From an uncultured Anaerolineales bacterium (lineage in GTDB: Bacteria; Chloroflexota; Anaerolineae; Anaerolineales; Villigracilaceae), in contig CASGHD010000028.1 of the NCBI GenBank assembly GCA_949319575.1, positions 1-37,002 on the forward strand: a stretch of DNA of 37,002 bases, written 5' to 3'. This document shows positions 15,550 to 23,634 of the stretch, in pieces (position 1 is the first letter of the stretch; every line of letters begins with the position of its first letter). Below the pieces are notes generated by a model, which saw only the letters and a list, made by a program, of their open reading frames with translations, did no database searches and was not told where the DNA came from. The position numbers and the translations under genes are program-made.

Positions 15550-15591
15550 GGTAAATGGTAATTGGTAATTACCATTTACTAATTACTGCTT
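15550..15591. repeat. Heptamer repeat array between npdG and cofE
   Basis: There are six 7-bp units: GGTAAAT, GGTAATT twice, then ACCATTT, ACTAATT, ACTGCTT. The orientation switches after the third. The npdG stop codon (15583-15585) is formed inside the array, and cofE begins ten bases beyond it. Confidence 0.8.
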
Positions 15592-16275
15592 GTTCGATGC
15601 CCCCGTGATTTTTATCCCCGCGTGCGTGGAGCCGTATTGCTTGTTGATGTAAATCAGCACGCTGGTGAGTCCTTCCAGCACAACGGAGTTTTCGATGGGA
15701 CCGGCGTCCCAGCCCGTTAGACCTGCGGCTTCGACGAGTTTGATGACTTCGGCGCGCGCGTCCTTGCTCGTGCCAGTGACCAACACTTCAGATTCGACAT
15801 AGTCATCTTTCAACAAATGCTCATGCGAAATGCTATGGAACGCGGCAACCACTTCCACGCCTTCGCCGACGATCTCTTTCGCTTCTTGCGCGGCTGAGCC
15901 AGCGGATGGCATCTGCACTTTGGTCACTTTCGGCGGGACGAGAGGGACGGTTACGTCAATGAGGGTTTTTCCCTTCAACACATCCTTCACGCTTTCGAGC
16001 GTTTCGCGGTGCGCCGCGAAGGGAACGGTCAGCACGACAATATCCGCAAGTTGAGCGGCTTCGTGATTCGATGTGCCGACAATTGATGTGGAGCCTTCCG
16101 CCAATTCCATGATTTCGGAGGCGGCGGTCACGGCGCGTTCCTCGGAGCGCGAGCCGATCAACACTTTATATCCAGCCTTCGCCCAGCGATAGGCGAGACC
16201 TTTGCCTTCTTTGCCTGTCCCGCCGAGGACGGCGATGGTCAATAAGAGCGGTTCTTTGATTCCGTCAGTTGTCAT
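15583..16275 (-). CDS. npdG: NADPH-dependent F420 reductase (Fno/NpdG)
   Basis: This 230-residue F420H2:NADP+ oxidoreductase moves hydride between F420 and NADP. The Rossmann N-terminus LLTIAVLGGTGKEGKGLAYRWAKAG carries the GGTGxxG nucleotide loop, followed by VLIGSRSEERA (binding the NADP 2'-phosphate), ADIVVLTVPFAAHRETLE and LIDVTVPLVPP. AAFHSISHEHLL and VLVTGTSKDARAEVI complete the family pattern, and the C-terminus has LEGLTSVLIYINKQYGSTHAGIKI. Start ATG 16275 has AAGGAA ahead. It is first of the F420 cluster downstream of an inverted repeat and supplies reduced F420 to the PPOX and LLM enzymes. Its stop lies in a heptamer array. Confidence 0.95.
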   Translation of the reverse strand: MTTDGIKEPLLLTIAVLGGTGKEGKGLAYRWAKAGYKVLIGSRSEERAVTAASEIMELAEGSTSIVGTSNHEAAQLADIVVLTVPFAAHRETLESVKDVLKGKTLIDVTVPLVPPKVTKVQMPSAGSAAQEAKEIVGEGVEVVAAFHSISHEHLLKDDYVESEVLVTGTSKDARAEVIKLVEAAGLTGWDAGPIENSVVLEGLTSVLIYINKQYGSTHAGIKITGASNKQ

Positions 16276-16296
16276 TTCACTGTTCCTTTGGTTGCG

Positions 16297-16329
16297 AGGT
16301 GACAGTCACTTGCGAAGTGACTGTCACCT
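16297..16329. repeat. Perfect inverted repeat between ssnA-like gene and npdG
   Basis: The 15-bp arm AGGTGACAGTCACTT is separated by GCG from its exact complement. Each arm is itself near-palindromic (GTGACAGTCAC). It abuts the stop codon of the upstream aminohydrolase gene. It could end that transcript or be a dispersed REP-like element. Confidence 0.7.
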
Positions 16330-17673
16330 TTATATAATCTTCGCAACTTCCTTTTGATATCGTTCCCAAACCTTCGGCGCGATCTCGCGCGCTTTGGCTG
16401 AGATTTCGTTTTCGTCGAGCGTGAGCAGTTCGCGGTCTTTCATCAAAATTTTCCCAGCGACAATCGTCGTAGTCACCATGCTCTGCTGAAAACCGAAAAT
16501 GATATGCCACGGCAGGTTGCCTGCGGTCAGCGGCGTGTTCGGATGGTAATCCACAAAAATAATATCTGCAAATGCGCCTGCGCTCAATTGCCCAATGGTT
16601 GCAGATTTGAAAAATACGTGTGCTAATGCGGCATTATTATAGATCGCCATTTGTTGCACATCGTATCCGCCCATGCGGCGCGGATCGCGGTGATGGACTT
16701 TGTGCAGGAGATACGCGGCTTTCCATTCCTCCCACATGGCATTTGAGAAACCATCGTTGCCCAAGCAGACTTTGATTCCAGCGCGCAGCATGGATTCGAT
16801 CTGCGCCACGCCGACTCCGTTGTTCATGTTGGAGCGCGGTTGGTGCGTGAGCCACGTCCCTGTATCGGCGAGGATTTCCATTTCACGCGCGTCGAAGTGG
16901 ACTCCGTGCGCGGTGATGGTGTTGGGTCCAAGGATGTTATGTTTTTGCAGGCGGTCAATCACGCGCATGTTCGATTTGTTCAGGCTGTCGTATTCATCCG
17001 ATTCGTGTTCGGCGGTGTGGACGTGAAAGCCGAATCCGTTGGGGATGGCTTGGCGGCACAAATCTAAAGAGGCGTCAGAAAGCGTCAGGCTGGCGTGCAG
17101 GCCGAAGGTCGCGGCGAGAAGCGGGCTTTTCGTCTTCTTGATGAAGCGGACGTTTTCGCGCAGTCCCGCTTTCATTTTTTCTTCGCCGTCGCGGTCGGTC
17201 ACTTCATAACACAACACCGCGCGCAGTCCCGATTGTTCGACTGCATCGCCAAGGATATCGAGCGAGCCGTCAATCGCGTTGGGCGAGGCGTGATGGTCAA
17301 TGAGGGTCGTCGTGCCGTGCCTGATCGCGTCCGCGAGGCAGGGGAGCGCGGAATATTGGATGCTTTCCGCGTCGAGCGAACGATCAAGGGGCCACCACAA
17401 CTTTTGCAGAATCTCAGGGAAATCTTTCGGCGCGGGCCCGGGGATCGCCATGCCGCGTGAAAATGCGCCGTAAAAATGCGTGTGCGCGCAGATGTTGCCC
17501 GGCATCACGTATTGCCCGCGCGCGTCGAGTTTTTCTTCGTGCGGATATTTTTTCAGCAGGTCGGCGCTCTTGCCGATCTCTTTGATGCGATCATTCTCGA
17601 TGAGAATCGCATGGTCGTCGAGAATACGATTTTCTTTTTCCCACGTGACGAGTTTTGCATTTATGATCAGCAT
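16330..17673 (-). CDS. ssnA: SsnA-like amidohydrolase (chlorohydrolase/aminohydrolase family)
   Basis: This 447-residue metal-dependent hydrolase of the ATZ/TRZ-SsnA group has the N-terminal small beta domain (LIINAKLVTWEKENRILDDH) and the first metal pair H64/H66 in MPGNICAHTHFYGAFSRGM. It continues with LWWPLDRSLDAESIQYSAL, GTTTLIDHHASPNAIDGSL, FGFHVHTAEHESDE, ITAHGVHFDARE and CLGNDGFSNAM with the catalytic Asp. The LWWPLDR and IDHHASPN stretches point to SsnA rather than guanine deaminase. The substrate is not established for the family. Start ATG 17673 lies one base after the stop of the ATPase gene upstream; the frame extends further but into that gene. The selenium/xanthine dehydrogenase partners often near ssnA are not in the window. 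Confidence 0.82.
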   Translation of the reverse strand: MLIINAKLVTWEKENRILDDHAILIENDRIKEIGKSADLLKKYPHEEKLDARGQYVMPGNICAHTHFYGAFSRGMAIPGPAPKDFPEILQKLWWPLDRSLDAESIQYSALPCLADAIRHGTTTLIDHHASPNAIDGSLDILGDAVEQSGLRAVLCYEVTDRDGEEKMKAGLRENVRFIKKTKSPLLAATFGLHASLTLSDASLDLCRQAIPNGFGFHVHTAEHESDEYDSLNKSNMRVIDRLQKHNILGPNTITAHGVHFDAREMEILADTGTWLTHQPRSNMNNGVGVAQIESMLRAGIKVCLGNDGFSNAMWEEWKAAYLLHKVHHRDPRRMGGYDVQQMAIYNNAALAHVFFKSATIGQLSAGAFADIIFVDYHPNTPLTAGNLPWHIIFGFQQSMVTTTIVAGKILMKDRELLTLDENEISAKAREIAPKVWERYQKEVAKII

Positions 17674-17674
17674 A

Positions 17675-20227
17675 TCACCCGAGTCCAAATTGATTGGGAT
17701 GCGGAAGACGCATGCCGTTTGCGTCGATTTCCTGAACGGCAAGAAAGGCGGCTTCGCGAACTTCGATGTCTTCTCCGTACATGCCGCTGTATAACGCGCC
17801 GATGATGCCTTCGTTTGCAATGGGCTTGAGATATGGAAGGGCGGCAAGCCGTTCTTCGGTGCTTCCAAACTTGAAAGCGTTCAGTAACACATCGGTGGCG
17901 GGTCCGCTTTTTGAAATGCCCATTCCTTGTTTGCCGGCAAATTCGATCAGCCATGGGGTGTCGGCTGGGTTGACTAATTTCTGAGGAATGCGCGGATCAG
18001 TTTTGTTGGCTTGCTCGAGGTATTGCGAAGCAAGGTTTCGCACCACCCACTGGTCGTCTTCCACTTGCATCGTTTGCAATAGTTCCGTCGCCCAGGGTTG
18101 CTCGATTCGCGCCAGCCCGTGAACGACCGCGCGCCGCACCATGATGTCTGACAATGTGGCGCCTTCGCGTAGGACGGCGTGACCTTCCGGCGCATCGTTC
18201 GCCAACGCTTCTGCCGCGGCTTTGCGAAGTTCTTCATCGCCCTGTACTAAGGCGCGCGCCACAGCCTCCAGTGATTTTTCTGTGCCGATGGCAACCAGCG
18301 CCAGGCAGGCGGCGCGGCGAACAGGACCGAATGGGGCTTGCAATGCGCTTTCGAGCGCGTCGATTGCTTTTGTGTCGTGAATGCCTCCGCAACCCAGCGC
18401 GGCTAGGGGAATTACATCGAACGAGCGGGAGGTAAGTAGTTGCCTAAAGAGCGTCCCGGCGCCGGGGTCGCCGCTGGCGACGAATGCCGCCATTGCCTGC
18501 CCGCGCAAGCCGAGCGGCTGTCCTTCATCTTTCAGGATGTTCAACAACGCGGCAAATACTTTGCCGCGCCATGCCGCCTCGCGAGGCGCATCGCGCAGCC
18601 AGTGAGCCATGGTAAACAATTGCACATGAAGCGGCAGGCTGGAATCCTGCAACATCGAATCTCCCAGCGCTGAAGCGTCTCCGCGCGCCGCAAAGTAATG
18701 CATGGTGACTGTTCTTCCATTCCATATCGGCTGGGTGAGCAAGGTTTGATATGCCTCGTTATCGCCGATCGCCTGCCCGGCGAGATAACCATTCAACACC
18801 GAATGCAGGAAGCGCATTTTGTTGCCGGTATGTGAAACCAGTAAGCCGCTGTCTACCATTTTGCTGAGCAAGCCGTGCGTTGGCACATCGCCTGCTTTGG
18901 ATTTCTTGACGCGAATTTTTTGCGATTCGGTGAGGGTGGCTTTTTCGTCCTTGTCGGTTTTTGTCACGACTTCGGCGCGTTCGATTGTCTTATCATCGAC
19001 CACATCGTATTGCTTCACCCAAGCGCGCGCGGAACGCGGATCGAACACCGGTTGAGCGGTGAGAGCCACTTGCATGGCGAGCAGTTCGAGCGCGGCAATC
19101 GGGGTTCCGGTGGGCGACACTCGGCGTATGTGCGTGGCGATTGCGTCGAGGACGCCCGGTCCTAAACTGTCACCGGCGTAGGCGCCCCACACTTTGAGAG
19201 TCAGCTCGAAGGGGGTCAGACCGTGGTTGTCAGTTGTCACCCAGGCGTTGAGCAGGAGCGAATCGACTGGCTCGGGTACCGCTTGCGCGCGCGATTCCAG
19301 CGCGATGGTTTGCGACCAGCGCTCGCCCCATTGCTGGATGAATTTCGTTTCGGCTTTTTCATCCCAGGCGATCAGCGCGAGCGGGTTGAAGCCCAGCCCG
19401 ATGAGTCCGTTTAATTGGTGGGCACAGCCTGTCGTCGCGATTCGGGCTTTCGGATGCGCGTGAATGAGCGCCTTGAACCATGCCGTCACATTTTTTTGAT
19501 TCTCGGTATCAAGCTCGTCGAAGCCATCGATCAACAGCAAGGCGCGCCCGCTTTGAAATGTTTGTTGTATGAACCCCGGCAAGCGGCTCACATCGAAGAT
19601 CGGCGCTAATTCTGTCACTGCATTGGTCAGCACGGAAAGCGGGTCTTTGGTTGAATCGAGGGGAAACGCTAGGTCGGCGACGTGATACAGATAAGGAACC
19701 GCTTCTTCTTCGGACTTCGGATCGATTCGGACTTTGAGGTTTGCCGCCAGGGAGGCGAGGCGCGCCAGTGCGACAGTCTTCCCCGCGCCCGCCGCGCCAA
19801 CGATCACAATGTTTGACCCGCCCGAGACACTCTCGGTCAAGTTGAGGGTTGGCGCGCCGTATACGCCGGCAAGTTGGGTCCAATCGGGCATGTAGGGCAG
19901 GGTTTGTGAGATGATATCTTCCTGTAAGGGGACGACGCCCGGTTCCACGCGCGCCGGCGGAGCCATGAGGCGCGGCTCTTGAAGGATTTCGTCGAGGGCG
20001 AACATAGACGAGGCGAGATGCATCCCTTGCGCGCGTCGCAGGGTAATGCGGCGGTGGTTATCTTCCAGCCCGCTTGTGCGGCGGACTTTGGCAGATTCGC
20101 GGCTTTCTTTGAGACTTTCTCGAATTTGGTGGAAGAGAGGTCTGGCGCGACCAGCCAGATTGAAAAGTATGATGCCAACAACAAAGCCGATAACAAAAGA
20201 AAGGGGGTCGATGTGCGGAATAGGCAT
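17675..20227 (-). CDS. Membrane-anchored NACHT-like STAND ATPase with HEAT repeats
   Basis: This 850-residue protein begins with one membrane helix (residues about 10-25, FVIGFVVGIILFNLAG). The NTPase domain has Walker A GAAGAGKT (144-151) and Walker B LLLIDGFDELD (230-240), the D-G-x-D-E form typical of NACHT proteins. The middle contains a winged-helix-like region (HGLLSKMVDSGLLVSHTGNKMRFLH, split in two halves). From about residue 600 to the end there are repeated A-x-x-A-L-x-x-I helices of HEAT/armadillo type. ATG 20227 was chosen because MPIPHIDP leads directly into the membrane helix. It lies between a zinc-ribbon gene (5-bp gap) and ssnA (1-bp gap), so it is operonic. Bacterial NACHT proteins include antiphage sensors, but nothing here shows that role. 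Confidence 0.82.
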   Translation of the reverse strand: MPIPHIDPLSFVIGFVVGIILFNLAGRARPLFHQIRESLKESRESAKVRRTSGLEDNHRRITLRRAQGMHLASSMFALDEILQEPRLMAPPARVEPGVVPLQEDIISQTLPYMPDWTQLAGVYGAPTLNLTESVSGGSNIVIVGAAGAGKTVALARLASLAANLKVRIDPKSEEEAVPYLYHVADLAFPLDSTKDPLSVLTNAVTELAPIFDVSRLPGFIQQTFQSGRALLLIDGFDELDTENQKNVTAWFKALIHAHPKARIATTGCAHQLNGLIGLGFNPLALIAWDEKAETKFIQQWGERWSQTIALESRAQAVPEPVDSLLLNAWVTTDNHGLTPFELTLKVWGAYAGDSLGPGVLDAIATHIRRVSPTGTPIAALELLAMQVALTAQPVFDPRSARAWVKQYDVVDDKTIERAEVVTKTDKDEKATLTESQKIRVKKSKAGDVPTHGLLSKMVDSGLLVSHTGNKMRFLHSVLNGYLAGQAIGDNEAYQTLLTQPIWNGRTVTMHYFAARGDASALGDSMLQDSSLPLHVQLFTMAHWLRDAPREAAWRGKVFAALLNILKDEGQPLGLRGQAMAAFVASGDPGAGTLFRQLLTSRSFDVIPLAALGCGGIHDTKAIDALESALQAPFGPVRRAACLALVAIGTEKSLEAVARALVQGDEELRKAAAEALANDAPEGHAVLREGATLSDIMVRRAVVHGLARIEQPWATELLQTMQVEDDQWVVRNLASQYLEQANKTDPRIPQKLVNPADTPWLIEFAGKQGMGISKSGPATDVLLNAFKFGSTEERLAALPYLKPIANEGIIGALYSGMYGEDIEVREAAFLAVQEIDANGMRLPHPNQFGLG

Positions 20228-20232
20228 GGATG

Positions 20233-20934
20233 TTAATTTGCGAACAGGATACGCCCACAAGTGGGGCAGGTGAATAATTGCGACGTGGAGCGGGCGCTTT
20301 GTTGTTGTGATGCCGTAAGCGTTGTGCCGCACGCCGCGCAGGCCGAATCGCTCACGGTGGCGATGGCGACCCCGCGTTTTTGTTTGCGGAGCGAATCGTA
20401 TGTGAGCACAGATGGTTGTGGGATTCCGCTGATGACTGCCTTGCGTTCCGAATCGAGTCGCTCGATCTCTTTTTGGAGCGCGTTGCCTTCTTTTGTCAGG
20501 TCGTTGTATTGGATCGATTTGTCCGCCTGAACGCGTTCCAGTTGAGATTTGGCGGTCTGCGTAGCTTGTTCGGCGTTTTCGAGGGCGCCCATCGCTTCGA
20601 GTTCGATATTTTCGAGAGTGACCAGATGCTTTTTGAGTGACGCGACATCCAGTTGCAGGTCTTGCAATTCCTTGGGGTTGCTCACCTTCCCGCCGTACAG
20701 GCTGGATTCTGCCTGCTCGATCTTGATGCGTTGTTTTTCGACATCTGCTCCTGTCGATTTGAAGGCGCGTTCGGCGGTTTTGAATTCGTTTTCAGAGACG
20801 GAGAATGCTTCCATGGCGGCGCGCAGTTCACCGTCGTTTTGAAGCGTTTCTTGAATCGCTTTCAGCCGCCCATGGATCTGATCCATCTGGCTATCCACTT
20901 GTTGCAGGCGATATAGTCCAAGCGCGGCGCTCAT
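20233..20934 (-). CDS. Coiled-coil protein with C-terminal C4 zinc ribbon (COG1579/zf-RING_7)
   Basis: This 233-residue protein has a long heptad-rich coiled coil over about residues 5-175 (many E/Q/K/L) and a zinc ribbon formed by CAAC and CPTC near the C-terminus (positions about 199-202 and 224-227). This is the layout of the COG1579 family, predicted to bind nucleic acid or to tether ribosome-associated complexes; a precise role is not known for this branch. The segment SSLYGGKVSNPKELQDLQLD in the hinge is a family hallmark. It precedes the NACHT-like ATPase gene by five bases and follows the serine hydrolase gene by 24 bases, so the three may be co-transcribed. Confidence 0.88.
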   Translation of the reverse strand: MSAALGLYRLQQVDSQMDQIHGRLKAIQETLQNDGELRAAMEAFSVSENEFKTAERAFKSTGADVEKQRIKIEQAESSLYGGKVSNPKELQDLQLDVASLKKHLVTLENIELEAMGALENAEQATQTAKSQLERVQADKSIQYNDLTKEGNALQKEIERLDSERKAVISGIPQPSVLTYDSLRKQKRGVAIATVSDSACAACGTTLTASQQQSARSTSQLFTCPTCGRILFAN

Positions 20935-20958
20935 GGATTGGATTATATACGAAGTCGC

Positions 20959-22461
20959 TTACTGGGTGGGCAGGTTATAAAAGTTGTAAACTGTTTGTGA
21001 TAGTTGAGCGAAGAGTCCGGAGACCGGCTCCCAAACGGTTTGCTCCGGGTGGTAGGCGTAAATTACGAGAACGTAGTTGCCGCCGGGGGTGTAAACGATG
21101 CCGGCGTCGCTGATGTTTTTGATCACGCCTGTGCTGGGTTCGGTGATCCATCCGTGTTTGTGCGCAACCTGGGTTCCTTCGGGAACGCCGGCTTCAATTA
21201 ATACGCCAATTTTATCCAGCACGAGGAAGTTGATCATCTGCTGGCAGATCTGGCTGTTCATCTTATCGGGGAAAGCCGCAACGAGCGCGCCGCCGTTTTC
21301 TGTGGCGCATTGGTAAATGTCGGTTAGCAACATGCCCGCGTCGGATGGTGTGGTTTGGTTGAAAGAATCGGGGTCGGTGGACACATCGGCGCGTTGGTTT
21401 GCGGGCGTGCTGATCTTTTCAAGGAGCGGGCATGGAAACTGCGCATTGCAAAAGAACCCGGCGAGGAACGTGTTTTCCAAACCAATTTTGCGCATGTCGT
21501 CGGTGACGATGAGCGGACCGCGGAACTCGTCCAGGCTTTCCATTAATCGGTCGGCGGGAGGATTCTCGGATTTTCGAATCATGTCGAGGATGAGTTCGGA
21601 GGAGGAAGGTTCCAGCGCCGCGTTTCCGTTTTTGATGAAGTACGAAACCATGATCGGGATCTTGACCGTGCTCGACGCCGTGAAGGGCACATCGGGATTC
21701 GTGGAGATGACTTGTCCTTTGTCCATGGCAAAGTGGATTTCCTGCCCGTTTTGCAGATCGAAGAGATAGAGTCCGATCACGCCGTCGAACTCCGCGACAT
21801 TGATGTTTTGTTGAAGCAGGATTTCGAGGTTTTGAAAAGTAGGTCTAGCCGCTACGCTTTTTTGGAAGGAGAGCGATGCCTTTCTGTTGGAGGGCGAACG
21901 TAGGGTATCTTCGATCAGACGCACGGCGCGGTTGATGTCGAGAATGGTGCCGGGTTCGCCGGGCAGAAATGTCGTGGTGCCGGGAACAGGTTGAGGCGGA
22001 GTCGGCGGCTGGTCGTATCGAGCGGAGATTTCATTTTGCAAATAATCGGTCAATTGGGCTTCATCGATGGTAGCGCTGAGGGGGATATCGACCGGGGCGG
22101 GTTCGCGTTGCCAGAGGTAGTTCCAGAATCCACCCCAGAAAGAACCGCCTGTGCGCCCCAGATCGGCGGCGGCGATCATCGAATCCATGTCGAGTTTAAA
22201 GCCAACCACAGACGGCGCAATCTGGATGATCGAATTGTTGTAGGAAATCTCGATGGGCGATGAATATACTTGCAGCACGCGCTCCGATGCGATTTGCGGC
22301 GTCACGCCGCCGACAGGCACACCGGCGATGGTCATCCCGGCGGGATAGTTATTTCGCTGGCGACTGTATCCGATCAGACCGATGACCACCAGCACCAGCG
22401 CGACGGATAATAACCCAATGGAAACACCGCGCAGGACTGGTATCGAACTTCTATTTCTCAC
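20959..22461 (-). CDS. Exported class A beta-lactamase-fold serine hydrolase with YoaR-like domain
   Basis: This 500-residue protein has an N-terminal membrane anchor at about residues 11-31 (GVSIGLLSVALVLVVIGLIGY). A peptidoglycan-binding-4/YoaR-like region follows (MTIAGVPVGGVTPQIASERV and IDEAQLTDYL). The C-terminal serine hydrolase domain starts near residue 222. The SxxK motif is S264-T-V-K267, the SxN position is S298-E-N300, and the KTG-like element is HKHGWI. It probably acts on cell-wall peptides or is a penicillin-binding-like protein; true beta-lactamase activity is not implied. The GTG start at 22461 is preferred because GGAGG lies four bases ahead and the membrane helix follows at normal spacing. 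A TATACT -10 box lies 24 bp further upstream. Confidence 0.85.
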   Translation of the reverse strand: MRNRSSIPVLRGVSIGLLSVALVLVVIGLIGYSRQRNNYPAGMTIAGVPVGGVTPQIASERVLQVYSSPIEISYNNSIIQIAPSVVGFKLDMDSMIAAADLGRTGGSFWGGFWNYLWQREPAPVDIPLSATIDEAQLTDYLQNEISARYDQPPTPPQPVPGTTTFLPGEPGTILDINRAVRLIEDTLRSPSNRKASLSFQKSVAARPTFQNLEILLQQNINVAEFDGVIGLYLFDLQNGQEIHFAMDKGQVISTNPDVPFTASSTVKIPIMVSYFIKNGNAALEPSSSELILDMIRKSENPPADRLMESLDEFRGPLIVTDDMRKIGLENTFLAGFFCNAQFPCPLLEKISTPANQRADVSTDPDSFNQTTPSDAGMLLTDIYQCATENGGALVAAFPDKMNSQICQQMINFLVLDKIGVLIEAGVPEGTQVAHKHGWITEPSTGVIKNISDAGIVYTPGGNYVLVIYAYHPEQTVWEPVSGLFAQLSQTVYNFYNLPTQ

Positions 22462-22484
22462 ACTGCCTCCGATGAACGAAAAAA

Positions 22485-22490
22485 AGTATA
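22485..22490 (-). promoter_or_regulatory. -10 box of the serine hydrolase gene
   Basis: TATACT on the minus strand is followed 15 bases later by the Shine-Dalgarno GGAGG. The -35 box is not clear. Confidence 0.45.
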
Positions 22491-22511
22491 ACACACCCAA
22501 AATTGTCTTTA

Positions 22512-22520
22512 TGCTAGAAT
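22512..22520 (+). promoter_or_regulatory. Extended -10 promoter of the proline dehydrogenase gene
   Basis: TGCTAGAAT fits the TGnTATAAT extended -10 pattern, about 65 bases before the ATG at 22585. It is divergent from the serine hydrolase promoter. Confidence 0.45.
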
Positions 22521-22584
22521 AGCGGCGCATCCCGCGCGTTTTGTATGAGGTCTCGCGGGTTTAAACTTCTTGCAGGATGGGACG

Positions 22585-23550
22585 ATGTTGCGAACTTTCT
22601 TGATTTATCTTTCCAAAGCCGCTTGGGCGCAAAAAACGATCACCAGTTGGGGCTTTGCGCGGAGAGCCGCATCGCGTTTTGTGGCAGGCGAAACCGTCAG
22701 CGACGCGATCCGCGTTGTGCGCGAATTGAACGCGAAGGGAATCAACTCCACGCTCGATCAGTTGGGCGAACATACCTCCACTGCGGAGGAAGCGAACGCC
22801 TCCGCAGACGCGATTGTGAAAGTTTTACAGGAAATAGATAAAGCGGGGGTTAAAGCGAACGTCTCGATTAAGTTGACTCAGATCGGCATGGGGTTGGATG
22901 AAGAGACTTGCCGCCAGAACCTCGTGAAGATTCTTGAACAAGCAAAGAAAAGCGCTAACTTCATCCGCGTTGATATGGAAGACACGCCGTACACCGACAT
23001 CACGCTTGCCATGGTTCAATCCATGCTGGAGCGCGGCTTTACTCCCAATCAAGTTGGACTCGTTCAACAAGCATATTTGTTTCGCGCGGAATCCGACCTG
23101 CGCGGACTGCTCAACAGCGGCGCGCGCGTCCGTCTCGTCAAAGGCGCGTACAACGAGCCGCCCGATAAAGCCTTCCCGAAAAAAGCCGACACCGACGCAA
23201 ACTATGATCTGCTCGCTAAAATCATGATTGACGCGACGGTTGCGAAAGAAAATAATTCCGTCAGCGCGGATGGACGGACTCCGCCATTCATCGCCATCGC
23301 TTCACACGACGACAAACGCATTGACTTCGCAAAAAAACATGCCGAGAAAATGAATTTGCCGAAAAACGCCATCGAGTTTCAAATGTTGCACGGCATCCGC
23401 CGCGATTTGCAGGAACAATTAGTGAAAGATGGTTGCCTTGTTCGCGTGTATGTTCCCTTTGGCGCGCAATGGTATCCGTATTTTATGCGTCGCCTCGCCG
23501 AACGCCCCGCGAACATTTGGTTCTTTGTATCGAATTATTTTCGTGGGTGA
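22585..23550 (+). CDS. Proline dehydrogenase (monofunctional PRODH)
   Basis: This 321-residue FAD-dependent (beta/alpha)8 enzyme oxidises proline to pyrroline-5-carboxylate. Typical segments are LNAKGINSTLDQLGEHTS, VSIKLTQIGMGLDEETC, FIRVDMEDTPYTDITL, VGLVQQAYLFRAESDL, VRLVKGAYNEP, FIAIASHDDKRID, FQMLHGIRRDLQEQL and VYVPFGAQWYPYFMRRLAERPANI. These match the short stand-alone PRODH of Gram-positive and deep-branching bacteria. ATG 22585 was taken because purine-rich GGATGGGA precedes it; TTG 22570 is an alternative. No pyrroline-5-carboxylate dehydrogenase gene is in the window. The stop codon falls in the first unit of an octamer array that leads up to the next gene. Confidence 0.95.
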   Translation: MLRTFLIYLSKAAWAQKTITSWGFARRAASRFVAGETVSDAIRVVRELNAKGINSTLDQLGEHTSTAEEANASADAIVKVLQEIDKAGVKANVSIKLTQIGMGLDEETCRQNLVKILEQAKKSANFIRVDMEDTPYTDITLAMVQSMLERGFTPNQVGLVQQAYLFRAESDLRGLLNSGARVRLVKGAYNEPPDKAFPKKADTDANYDLLAKIMIDATVAKENNSVSADGRTPPFIAIASHDDKRIDFAKKHAEKMNLPKNAIEFQMLHGIRRDLQEQLVKDGCLVRVYVPFGAQWYPYFMRRLAERPANIWFFVSNYFRG

Positions 23551-23634
23551 ACAGGTAAACAAGTAAACAGGTAAACACGGAAACAAGTAGACAAGTAAAC
23601 AGGTAAACACGGAAACAAGTAAACACGTAGACAT
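23547..23634. repeat. Octamer repeat array A2 spanning stop codon to start codon
   Basis: Eleven uninterrupted 8-bp units (GTAAACAG, GTAAACAA, GGAAACAA, GTAGACAT and close variants) occur. The first unit contains the TGA of proline dehydrogenase and the last one overlaps the ATG of the SDR gene, so the array makes up the whole intergenic region. Confidence 0.92.

Noticed and set aside
17675..20227. NACHT/HEAT protein as proof of an antiphage defence island
   Set aside because: No other defence gene, integrase or phage remnant is present and the neighbours look like housekeeping; only the architecture is suggestive.
20959..22461. Beta-lactamase resistance gene
   Set aside because: The serine hydrolase domain is fused to a membrane anchor and a YoaR-like region and has HKHG in place of a standard KTG context; a cell-wall role is more likely.
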